This document shows positions 1 through 5,472 of a stretch of DNA of 5,472 nt, piece by piece. Both the position numbers and the translations under genes were made by a program. The number at the start of each line of letters is the position of its first letter. Within the stretch, counting starts at the first letter, position 1. A model generated the notes under the pieces. It saw only the letters and a list, made by a program, of their open reading frames with translations, had not been told where the DNA came from and did not search any database. Source of the DNA: Sulfurimonas sp. (GTDB taxonomy: Bacteria; Campylobacterota; Campylobacteria; Campylobacterales; Sulfurimonadaceae); NCBI GenBank assembly GCA_027066935.1, contig JAMOMX010000447.1, forward strand, positions 1-5,472, given 5' to 3'.

Positions 1-73
1 TGTTTACAAATCTCTCTAACTCTCTGGTATACTTAATCCGTTTGTACTTCTCAAGTTGCTTTTGTGTGTACAA
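1..73 (-). CDS. Possible 5' end of a divergent gene, function unknown (partial)
   Basis: On the minus strand a reading frame opens at a TTG codon (73-71) and stays open for 24 codons to the left edge. The predicted start is MYTQKQLEKYKRIKYTRELE, followed by RFVN, a charged helical-looking sequence. An AGAGG ribosome site (complement of 81-85) sits 7 nt before the TTG, and an in-frame TAA lies a few codons further upstream. The other two minus frames have stops within this stretch. If real, it is transcribed divergently from the first lipoprotein and shares its roughly 60-bp intergenic region. No family can be named from 24 residues. An open run of this length can occur by chance in AT-rich DNA, so this rests on the ribosome site and the amino acid composition. 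Confidence 0.35.
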   Translation of the reverse strand, partial: MYTQKQLEKYKRIKYTRELERFVN

Positions 74-86
74 TTTTATGCCTCTA

Positions 87-116
87 TTGTTTGTTTAATC
101 TCAAAATAGGTATACT
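87..116 (+). promoter_or_regulatory. Candidate promoter for the lipoprotein pair
   Basis: A TTGTTT (87-92) and a TATACT (111-116) are separated by 18 nt, matching a sigma-70-type -35/-10 pair. Transcription would begin near 123, leaving a leader of about 14 nt that just covers the AAAAGGA ribosome site (125-131) before the ATG at 137. The -10 overlaps the palindrome GTATAC (110-115). It is called by eye on consensus only. Confidence 0.4.
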
Positions 117-136
117 TTATTTTCAAAAGGAAAAAA

Positions 137-1378
137 ATGGTTTACTTTAAAAAAATATTACTTATACTATCAATCGCTGTTATATTTGTAGGTTGTGGCT
201 CTAGCTCAACAACTGAAAAGATTTTACAAGATGAAAATGCGTCTTCTAGTGACAAACAGACCGATAAACCACTACAAACTCCACTGGGTGAAGAACAGAT
301 ATTTTCTGAAGTATATCTTGAAATGCCTAAAAGTGACCCATGTGAAGATGGTGAGTTTTATAGGTTAAAGACAAAAGAGTGTTTAGTTATTAAGAATCCT
401 TCATCAGGCTTTGAAGGGTGGGGCTTTCAAGGTTTTGTTTCTGCTGAAAACAACTATACAATATCTACTCTTACAGAGAGAGAGCTTAAAGATGTGATTG
501 CAAATCTTCCAGCAGAGGGTGGTAGAATTATCATTCCTGAGGGGATTATTGAAATAGTTGACGGTATCACAATTCCGAGTAATGTTATCTTAGAAGGAGC
601 TGGAGCGGGTAAAACAATTTTGAGTAACAGAAGTAGCGATGCTAGTAAATTTACATCGGTAGTAGAGCTTGATGGCGAAAATATTATTATAAGAGGGATG
701 ACTATTGAAGGAAATGGTGAATCTTTAAATGGAATTGATGGTCATAAATCTGGGCGTAATGTGTTGATTGAATTTATCGAAGCTAGAAATTTTAAGTTAG
801 ATCAGGGATCTGGAATTTCCTTTTCAAGGAAGTATCCGTTGTACAATTCAAAAATTACTATTAGATACAACAATCTTTATAATGGACTTCACGGAATAGG
901 TGTAAAAATTCGTACAGGTGCAAGGATGCTTATTTACTCAAATCAGGCATTTAATAACACAAATTATGGTATTGATATAAGTACTACTCAATATGTTGAA
1001 GTTGCAGGAAATTATTTGCATAACAATGAGGAAGGAGGTGCAAAATCACCTCATTCAAATGCGATTATTTATCACCGTAATGATATTAATTTTAATAAAG
1101 TTGCAGGTATAGCTTATATGGGACGGAGTGATTCTGCTACTATAACTTTAGAAGAAAATAATCTCTCAAATAATGAAGGACTAGCGTTTAATGCGTCGTC
1201 GGCATATTTTTATAAATTAACTCTTAAAAACAATATTGTCACAAATAGTATTGACCAAAATGGTTATACTATCGGTGCATATGGAGTAAGACTTATTTGG
1301 GTATCTGGTGATCATGGAAATATTTGGTACAATAAAGCTGCAGGGTATAGAGTAGTTAATGCTGATGAGGTAGAATAA
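137..1378 (+). CDS. Lipoprotein with right-handed parallel beta-helix (pectate-lyase-like) domain
   Basis: This is a 413-residue predicted envelope lipoprotein. Residues 1-19 form a lipoprotein signal peptide (two lysines, a hydrophobic core, then FVGC with the lipidated cysteine at C20). A Ser/Thr/Gln/Asp-rich linker spans about 21-58. A short module at 68-83 carries two cysteines (C69, C82) around DGEFYRLKTKE and may form a disulfide. From about 114 comes the usual entry to a pectate-lyase/tailspike-type helix: a GG-IIIPEG segment (128-136) and SNVILEGAGAGKTIL (148-162). About seven or eight rungs with asparagine ladders follow (near 182, 208, 239, 263, 286, 309, 335, 360). Such folds occur in polysaccharide lyases, epimerases and carbohydrate-binding proteins. 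I see no catalytic set that decides among them, so the substrate is unknown. The start is fixed by AAAAGGA 6 nt before the ATG. The next gene is a paralog 3 nt downstream in the same frame. Confident as a beta-helix lipoprotein, not for activity. Confidence 0.85.
   Translation: MVYFKKILLILSIAVIFVGCGSSSTTEKILQDENASSSDKQTDKPLQTPLGEEQIFSEVYLEMPKSDPCEDGEFYRLKTKECLVIKNPSSGFEGWGFQGFVSAENNYTISTLTERELKDVIANLPAEGGRIIIPEGIIEIVDGITIPSNVILEGAGAGKTILSNRSSDASKFTSVVELDGENIIIRGMTIEGNGESLNGIDGHKSGRNVLIEFIEARNFKLDQGSGISFSRKYPLYNSKITIRYNNLYNGLHGIGVKIRTGARMLIYSNQAFNNTNYGIDISTTQYVEVAGNYLHNNEEGGAKSPHSNAIIYHRNDINFNKVAGIAYMGRSDSATITLEENNLSNNEGLAFNASSAYFYKLTLKNNIVTNSIDQNGYTIGAYGVRLIWVSGDHGNIWYNKAAGYRVVNADEVE
1367..1370 (+). 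promoter_or_regulatory. Possible ribosome site for the second lipoprotein
   Basis: GAGG lies inside the last codons of the first lipoprotein gene, 11 nt before the ATT at 1382. The spacing is slightly long but usable, and it is the only Shine-Dalgarno-like sequence near the expected start. The nearest conventional in-frame start, TTG at 1469, has nothing comparable upstream. Confidence 0.3.
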
Positions 1379-1381
1379 CTC

Positions 1382-2497
1382 ATTTTTAAAATAATATTTT
1401 CTTTTTTAACTCTACTGGTATTAATAGGTTGTGGTTCTTCAGGTAGTTTAATCTCTAAATATCTTGAATTGCCTGAAAGTGTTCCATGTAATGACGGACA
1501 ATTTTACCGCCTAAAAACAAAAGAGTGCTTACCTCTTAAAAACCCTTCTTGGGGATTTGCAGGATTTGATTTTCCTAGTGAAAATATCTATACTTTACAA
1601 AACTGCACAGAAGAAGAGTTAAAAACCACTATCGATAATCTGCCACAAGAGGGCGGGAAAATAATCATGCCTGAATGTACGATAACTACAAAAAATGGCA
1701 TTGTTCTACCAAGTAATGTAATTTTAGAAGGAGCTGGAATTGGTAAAACAATTTTAAGTAATACTGGCGATTCTGCGGTGAGTCTTCACGGAGAAAATAT
1801 AATCGTAAGGAATTTTACAGTTGAGGGAAATAGTGCATCTTTAAATGGTATAAATGGTTATAGAACAAAAGGAAATATTCTTGTAGAGTTTATCGAAGCT
1901 AAAAATTTCAAACCTGATCAAGGTTCTGGTATATCATTTTTAACAGTAAACACTTTGGAAAACTCAAGAGTAACTATCAGGTATTGTGATACTTCTAACT
2001 CTTTGCATGGGATAGCAGTCAAAGTTCATACCTCTGCAAAGATGTTGATTTATTCAAATCAAGCCTATGACAATAAAAATTATGGCATCGATATGAGTAC
2101 AAGTTCGGATATAGAAGTAGCAGGAAACTATATTCATGATAACTTTGTTGCGGGTGCAAAATCACCATTGGCAGACAATATAATTTACCATCATAATAAT
2201 ATTAATTTTAATGGTAAAACACCAACAAAGCAAGATAACGCTGGATTAGTCTATATGGGAACTAACAAAAATGCAACAATTATCGTTGAAGATAATGATA
2301 TCTCATTTAACGGAGGAAAAGCATTTGAGTGTTGGGATGCAGAGTTTCACCGTCTAATTCTCAAAAACAATATCGTTACAGGAAGCACAGATTCAAATGG
2401 ATATAGCATCGGTATTGTTGGTGTGGATATTGTTGAAGTTTACGGTGACCATGGGAAGATTTGGGATGAGAAAAATGGAAATGTAATTCGGTATTAA
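1382..2497 (+). CDS. Second tandem beta-helix lipoprotein, start codon non-canonical or lost
   Basis: This is a paralog of the gene before it, 371 residues if read from the ATT at 1382. The signal peptide is clear: MFKIIFSFLTLLVLIGCGSS, with the lipobox cysteine at C17. The shared YLELPES, then PC-N-DGQFYRLKTKECL, SNVILEGAG-GKTIL and the beta-helix rungs follow. Identity to the first protein looks like 55-60% by eye over the shared part, and the linker is about 30 residues shorter. It carries four extra cysteines (C75, C99, C202, C317) beyond the shared pair (C36, C49). No ATG, GTG or TTG occurs in frame between the upstream TAA (1376-1378) and TTG 1469. A TTG-1469 start gives 342 residues, but it falls inside the conserved YLELPES segment, removes the secretion signal and has no ribosome site. 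Either ATT is the start, or the start was mutated and the gene is decaying. The long intact frame favours function. It is probably cotranscribed with the first gene. Confidence 0.75.
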   Translation: MFKIIFSFLTLLVLIGCGSSGSLISKYLELPESVPCNDGQFYRLKTKECLPLKNPSWGFAGFDFPSENIYTLQNCTEEELKTTIDNLPQEGGKIIMPECTITTKNGIVLPSNVILEGAGIGKTILSNTGDSAVSLHGENIIVRNFTVEGNSASLNGINGYRTKGNILVEFIEAKNFKPDQGSGISFLTVNTLENSRVTIRYCDTSNSLHGIAVKVHTSAKMLIYSNQAYDNKNYGIDMSTSSDIEVAGNYIHDNFVAGAKSPLADNIIYHHNNINFNGKTPTKQDNAGLVYMGTNKNATIIVEDNDISFNGGKAFECWDAEFHRLILKNNIVTGSTDSNGYSIGIVGVDIVEVYGDHGKIWDEKNGNVIRY

Positions 2498-2605
2498 AGA
2501 CCTTACTCACCTGAGTTATTCATAAATAATAAGTTAATATATAAAATTAAGAATAAAATTGTATTATATATTTTATAACTAATTAATATTAAAAGGAATA
2601 TATTA
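2498..2605. promoter_or_regulatory. AT-rich intergenic region with probable promoter of the EAL gene
   Basis: These 108 bp are nearly all A/T after the first 25 bases. Possible -10 boxes are TATTAT (2562-2567) and TATAAC (2574-2579), and no convincing -35 is present. AAGGA (2593-2597) lies 8 nt before the ATG at 2606 and fixes that start. A small palindrome ACTCA-cc-TGAGT (2505-2516) just after the lipoprotein stop is too tight and has no T-run, so I do not call it a terminator. Confidence 0.35.
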
Positions 2606-4423
2606 ATGATCCTTGTTGATAATCGTTTTACTATTTTATTATTAAAACGAAAAGATGATGAAGAATTTCTTCAAGTTCTTGCTAGAATCTTCTTTTTCTT
2701 TTTTATTTTAGCTATTGTCATAATTTTTAATAAACGCTATTTATATGATACAACGATACAAATAGTAGTACTTCTGTTTATGCTATTTATCATCATACAT
2801 GCTATTTGGGTTATTAAAAAGCCAGGTGAGTTTTTTTATCGTAGACTGTTTGCTATGGTTTCAGATATCGGACTTATTAGTTATTTTACCTATCTTGTTG
2901 GCATGCAAGCAATAATGTTTTATCCTGTGCTTATCTGGACCATTATGGCAACAGGGCTTCGATATGGAGCAAAATATTTTTATACTGCGCTATTGACAGG
3001 ACTTATATTGTACTCGATAGCTCTTCATACAAGTCCCTTCTGGTCACAACACTATGAGATGCGTATTTCCTTGATAGCTGGACTTATGGTTATGGTTATT
3101 TCAAACCGTAAAATACTTAAACACTTTTCACTACTTCGTGATAACTTTGATCAAAAGTTAAAGGCACAAGTAGGTGCATTAATCAAAGAGTATCATTACG
3201 ACTTGCTTACAGGTCTACAAAACAGGATTGCATTGGAAAAAGCACTCAAACATGAGACTTTTACAGGATTGATAGTAGTTGATATTGATGGGTTTAGACA
3301 CTTAAATGAACTTTATGGCATGCACACTGGTAATCAAGTTTTAAAAAGTTTTGCTGATTCTTTAGAGAAGTTTACAAAAAAGAGACAGTTTAGTCTCTAT
3401 AGAATATATGGTGATGTATTTGCTCTTCGTGCTAAATTAGATTATACTGATATTGACTATTTTGAAACAATTATAGAGGAGCTTTATTCTTATATAGAAA
3501 ATCTATTACCAATTTATAAAAATGTCAATGATTTTATTAAACTTGATGTTACAATGGGTATCTCTTTAGAAGAAGAGGATACTTTAAACAAGGCTGAAAT
3601 AGCACTCTCTTTCGCCAAGAATAATGCCAGAAAATATATTGCATATAGTAAAATGATGGATTCTAGTAAAAGTATTTCTGAACTATTGCAAAGAAAGCAA
3701 GAGATTAAAAGTGCAATCAATTCAGATAATATCGTACCAGTTTTTCAATCTATTGTAAATCGCACACAAGAAGTTTCAAAATACGAAGCCCTGATGCGAA
3801 TACGAAAAGTATCACAGGAAAAAAAAGAGGAGTTTGTCTCGCCTTACTTTTTTCTTGATGCAGCTATAAAAACAAAACAGTATGAAACTTTAACATTGAT
3901 TATGATTGAAAAAAGTTTTGAACTGATGAATAAGCTAAACCAACCCTTCTCACTCAACCTCTCCTTTAACGATATACTAAATGAAAAAGTTATTGCCGCG
4001 ATGAAATTCAATATCGAAAAATATAAAACAGGCAAGCAGCTTACCATAGAGATTTTGGAGAGTGAAAATATAGAAGATTATATTGTTATTAAAAACTTTA
4101 TTACAGAATTTAAAAAGATGGGTGTAAAAATTGCTATCGATGACTTTGGAAGCGGTTTTTCAAACTTTACCCATTTGCTTGAACTAGAACCAGATTTTCT
4201 AAAAATTGATGGTTCACTTATCAAAAATATCGATAATGATAAACGAGCATATGCCTTTGTTAAATCCATAGTTGGGCTAGCAAAAGAGCTAAAAATTCAA
4301 ACTATAGCAGAGTTTGTTAGTACAAAAGAGATTTTTGATGTTACTCATGCTCTTGGGATTGATTTTTTTCAGGGATACTACTTTAGCACTCCTTTACAAG
4401 TACAATATATTCCTCAAAATTAA
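2606..4423 (+). CDS. Membrane c-di-GMP phosphodiesterase: RpfC-like input, degenerate GGDEF, intact EAL
   Basis: A 605-residue inner-membrane protein predicted to hydrolyse cyclic di-GMP to pGpG. Residues 22-166 hold about five or six membrane helices (roughly 22-42, 50-70, 82-103, 105-116, 125-141, 153-166). The pattern RRLFAMVSDIG (79-89), TGLRYGAKY (116-124) and TSPFW (142-146) resembles the N-terminal sensor of RpfC, the DSF fatty-acid receptor kinase; this is judged from memory. The GGDEF domain (about 196-348) keeps DLLTGLQNR (199-207), the metal aspartate D226 and guanine-contacting N234. Its signature is YGDVF (268-272), losing a glycine and the catalytic glutamate, with N243 for the usual aspartate and no RxxD inhibitory site. 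Cyclase activity is therefore unlikely; GTP sensing remains possible. The EAL domain (about 366-605) has E394-A-L, N451, E482, E485, D512-D513 in DDFGSGF, K533, E569 and Q589-G-Y, the full phosphodiesterase set. It lies alone between the lipoproteins and the convergent toxin-antitoxin operon. Confidence 0.9.
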   Translation: MILVDNRFTILLLKRKDDEEFLQVLARIFFFFFILAIVIIFNKRYLYDTTIQIVVLLFMLFIIIHAIWVIKKPGEFFYRRLFAMVSDIGLISYFTYLVGMQAIMFYPVLIWTIMATGLRYGAKYFYTALLTGLILYSIALHTSPFWSQHYEMRISLIAGLMVMVISNRKILKHFSLLRDNFDQKLKAQVGALIKEYHYDLLTGLQNRIALEKALKHETFTGLIVVDIDGFRHLNELYGMHTGNQVLKSFADSLEKFTKKRQFSLYRIYGDVFALRAKLDYTDIDYFETIIEELYSYIENLLPIYKNVNDFIKLDVTMGISLEEEDTLNKAEIALSFAKNNARKYIAYSKMMDSSKSISELLQRKQEIKSAINSDNIVPVFQSIVNRTQEVSKYEALMRIRKVSQEKKEEFVSPYFFLDAAIKTKQYETLTLIMIEKSFELMNKLNQPFSLNLSFNDILNEKVIAAMKFNIEKYKTGKQLTIEILESENIEDYIVIKNFITEFKKMGVKIAIDDFGSGFSNFTHLLELEPDFLKIDGSLIKNIDNDKRAYAFVKSIVGLAKELKIQTIAEFVSTKEIFDVTHALGIDFFQGYYFSTPLQVQYIPQN

Positions 4424-4482
4424 GAGTAAAAAGTTTTAGTAGTTGAATGATTTTTGTAGCCATTTTTAGCGTATAACCCACT

Positions 4483-4761
4483 CTAATTCTTATTTTGGTT
4501 AAAAATATTCAATATTACAATTAAGTTATTATTGGTATGAATTTCATAAACAATTGTATATCCCTTAAATATCATGTCTCTAGTATTTTCATCTTCAAAA
4601 TAAAATGATTTCCTATATTTATATGGAAAATTTGATAAGTTTTTGATTTGTTTAAAAAGTTCTTTCTTAAAAATTTTTGAAGTAGTTATCTTATCTTTTG
4701 CAATATGTTCCAAAATGATTTGAAAATTTCGTTTAAATTTATTATCAAGCTCAATTTGCAT
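4483..4761 (-). CDS. Type II toxin, RelE/ParE superfamily
   Basis: A 92-residue basic protein of the usual length for RelE/ParE toxins. It shows the family order: an N-terminal helical part (F9-K40), FPYKYRKS (45-52), then RDMIFKGYTIVYEI (61-74) and a final strand VILNIFNQ (82-89). R50, R61, K66 and Y72 are candidate functional residues by analogy. RelE members cut mRNA on the ribosome and ParE members block gyrase; the sequence alone does not decide which. Its ATG overlaps the end of the antitoxin gene by 11 nt (4751-4761) and no strong ribosome site precedes it, so it is probably translated by coupling after the antitoxin. It converges with the EAL gene, 59 bp away. Confidence 0.82.
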   Translation of the reverse strand: MQIELDNKFKRNFQIILEHIAKDKITTSKIFKKELFKQIKNLSNFPYKYRKSFYFEDENTRDMIFKGYTIVYEIHTNNNLIVILNIFNQNKN

Positions 4762-5008
4762 ATTTTATTTCAAGTTCTTTTTCAAAGCTTTCCATTTCAA
4801 GTTTAAAATCTTCAAAACTTGTTGTTTTAGATTTCCCACTTTTGATATCATCTCTAATTTGTTGTAACTCTTTTTGTCTTTCATAAAAATATGGGTCAAG
4901 TTCTAGGTTTTTATCTTTAGTAACTTGGATGCTATCTTTAAATTGTTCAAGAACAGTCATGACTTCTGATACTAAATCATCTTTAACTTTTATTGTTAGT
5001 GTTTGCAT
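4751..5008 (-). CDS. Antitoxin of the RelE/ParE-type module
   Basis: An 85-residue partner of the toxin that follows it. The start is the ATG at 5008-5006: GGAGA (complement of 5014-5018) sits 5 nt before it, whereas a possible in-frame TTG four codons earlier would overlap this ribosome site. Residues 1-25 (MQTLTIKVKDDLVSEVMTVL onward) look like a strand-helix DNA-binding or dimerisation part. The acidic, lysine-rich C-terminal half includes SGKSKTTSFEDF (57-68), a pattern common in antitoxin tails that wrap the toxin. The expected role is neutralising the toxin by direct binding and repressing its own promoter. The antitoxin-first order and the overlap are typical of type II modules. The exact antitoxin family is not recognised. 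Confidence 0.78.
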   Translation of the reverse strand: MQTLTIKVKDDLVSEVMTVLEQFKDSIQVTKDKNLELDPYFYERQKELQQIRDDIKSGKSKTTSFEDFKLEMESFEKELEIKYAN

Positions 5009-5013
5009 AATTG

Positions 5014-5018
5014 TCTCC
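5014..5018 (-). promoter_or_regulatory. Ribosome binding site deciding the antitoxin start
   Basis: On the minus strand GGAGA ends 5 nt before the ATG at 5008, an ideal spacing. It overlaps the alternative TTG (5020-5018), which rules that codon out as a likely start. Confidence 0.75.
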
Positions 5019-5035
5019 AATGTTTTTATCTTAAA

Positions 5036-5066
5036 TAATTATACCAAGTTTTTTATGTTTTTTTTG
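5036..5066 (-). promoter_or_regulatory. Promoter of the toxin-antitoxin operon
   Basis: A perfect TATAAT occurs on the minus strand (complement of 5038-5043), giving a start near 5031 and a leader of about 22 nt. No TTGACA-like box lies 16-18 nt upstream; instead there are A-tracts, as in epsilonproteobacterial housekeeping promoters. The 8-bp palindrome ATAATTAT (5035-5042) overlaps the -10 and is a candidate contact site for autorepression by the antitoxin. Confidence 0.6.
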
Positions 5067-5181
5067 TTTCTCAACAAAAGATTATCAGAGTTTACTTGAT
5101 TAGAGAAGCTATCATTGAATTTAGCAAGAGATAGAGTTAATGATAGTCCCCTAAAGCTCTTTAAATCTCACTCCACGACAC
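5044..5181. other. Gene-free junction between the IS remnant and the toxin-antitoxin promoter
   Basis: I see no coding frame here. The 3' terminal inverted repeat of the IS should lie in this stretch, since the transposase stops at 5182 and the toxin-antitoxin promoter starts near 5043. It cannot be placed because the other IS end is outside the window. The stretch contains the long inverted repeat at 5109-5146 and a short one, TAAAG-ct-CTTTA (5152-5163). Confidence 0.5.
5109..5146. repeat. Inverted repeat, 8-bp perfect arms
   Basis: CTATCATT (5109-5116) is matched by AATGATAG (5139-5146) around a 22-nt loop. G-U and A-U pairs could extend the stem on the RNA level. No T-run follows on either strand, so it is not an intrinsic terminator. 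It may be part of the IS end or a structure shielding the transposase or toxin-antitoxin transcript. Confidence 0.4.
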
Positions 5182-5472
5182 CTAAACAATAATTTTCTCA
5201 AAGGAACTCCTCAACAGTCTAAGCAACAAGGAGAACTCCTTTTTCTTTATTGTGGAATTGACTAATACGTTTTTTAGCCACTCTAAACCATATTTGAAAA
5301 GACTCTTGATTGGATAATTCTCTTTTTTTATATGCGATAGGTTTTCTATCAGCCCTGTAATCACCAGCAATAATAGACCAAACAAAACTGATAGAAAGAA
5401 AAGCCATTAGTTTTTCAATTTTTCCTTCTTCACTGATTTTACTCTCTTCAAAATTGAAACCTTTGGATTTTA
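5182..5472 (-). pseudogene. IS4-family transposase, C-terminal part, frameshifted, runs off right edge
   Basis: Read leftwards from 5470, the first frame gives KSKGFNFEES, then KLMAFLSISFVWSIIAGDY and KPIAYKK. This matches the IS4-family block around K-x-R-G-F-N-x-E, whose first lysine should be the K of the YREK signature, followed by the hydrophobic helix and the KPI-x-x-KK segment. At a run of seven A (minus strand, 5329-5323) the homology passes to the +1 frame, which continues KSLFKYGLEWLKNVLVN to a TAG at 5184-5182, again as in the family (KSIFRYGLD-like). Unshifted translation ends at 5221-5219 with a mismatched tail. Removing one A restores one 95-residue open frame in the window. The catalytic DDE core lies beyond the right edge. 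The copy is probably inactive, unless the A-run is a slippage site or a sequencing error. Confidence 0.8.
5323..5329 (-). other. A7 homopolymer at the transposase frameshift
   Basis: Seven consecutive A on the coding (minus) strand, read TAT-AAA-AAA-AGA in the upstream frame. The family-matching downstream frame begins here and is one base further on. An ancestral A6 would make the gene continuous, so a one-base insertion is the simplest reading. Confidence 0.65.

Noticed and set aside
3..33. TTTACA (3-8) and TATACT (28-33) as a second promoter
   Set aside because: The 19-nt spacing is poor, it is over 100 bp from the first gene, and it falls inside the possible minus-strand gene.
1469..1471. 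TTG as the start of the second lipoprotein
   Set aside because: It lies inside YLELPES, which matches YLEMPKS in the paralog, has no ribosome site, and would cut off an obvious lipoprotein signal peptide encoded in frame just upstream.
2505..2516. ACTCA-cc-TGAGT as a terminator after the lipoproteins
   Set aside because: The two-base loop is too tight, the stem is short, and no T-run follows.
3514..4269. Three minus-strand open frames of 63-68 codons within the EAL gene
   Set aside because: They are antisense shadows of a strongly conserved GGDEF-EAL coding region, with no ribosome sites considered convincing and no recognisable domains.
4424..4482. Bidirectional terminator between the convergent EAL and toxin genes
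   Set aside because: The only symmetry seen is TAAAA-AG-TTTTA, which is all A/T with a two-base loop and gives no stable hairpin.
5018..5020. TTG four codons upstream as the antitoxin start
   Set aside because: It overlaps the GGAGA ribosome site that is ideally spaced for the ATG at 5008.
5185..5385. Minus-strand open frame read as an independent 67-residue protein starting with a hydrophobic segment
   Set aside because: Only its part after the A7 run matches the transposase family; the part before is the out-of-frame shadow of the transposase helix.

Overview
This is a 5.5 kb AT-rich piece of bacterial chromosome. Strong AAGGA/GGAGA ribosome sites, lysine/isoleucine/asparagine-rich proteins, a promoter with a good TATAAT box but no clear -35, and the style of the toxin-antitoxin pair all suggest a Campylobacterota member (Sulfurimonas/Sulfurovum/Arcobacter-like). 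That placement is an inference from composition and recalled family resemblance, not from a marker gene.

Layout, left to right. (1) Positions 1-73, minus strand: possible 5' end of a divergent gene leaving the window on the left. (2) 137-1378 and 1382-2497, plus strand: two tandem, clearly paralogous lipoproteins with a right-handed parallel beta-helix (pectate-lyase-like) fold. The second lies in the same reading frame as the first, separated only by a TAA stop. Its lipoprotein signal peptide is intact but lacks an ATG, GTG or TTG start, so its true start is either a rare ATT or has been lost. (3) 2606-4423, plus strand: a 605-residue membrane c-di-GMP protein. It has a multi-helix membrane input region resembling that of RpfC, a degenerate GGDEF domain (YGDVF) and an EAL domain with all the expected catalytic residues, so it is predicted to be a c-di-GMP phosphodiesterase. 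(4) 4483-5008, minus strand: a two-gene type II toxin-antitoxin operon (RelE/ParE-type toxin downstream of its antitoxin, 11-nt overlap) with a good promoter. (5) 5182-5472, minus strand: the C-terminal part of an IS4-family transposase. It runs off the right edge and is interrupted by a +1 frameshift at a run of seven A.

The genes do not form one obvious pathway. The two lipoproteins are presumably one transcription unit and probably act on, or bind, polysaccharide at the cell envelope. The EAL protein has its own 108-bp AT-rich upstream region and could be separate. The toxin-antitoxin pair and the IS remnant mark the right half as an accessory, mobile-element-associated region. No RNA gene, CRISPR array or convincing intrinsic terminator was seen, and no gene-free stretch exceeds about 175 bases. 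I found no evidence for a wholly new multi-gene system. The most unusual features are the start-codon-less tandem lipoprotein, the RpfC-like input fused to a phosphodiesterase, and the homopolymer frameshift in the transposase.
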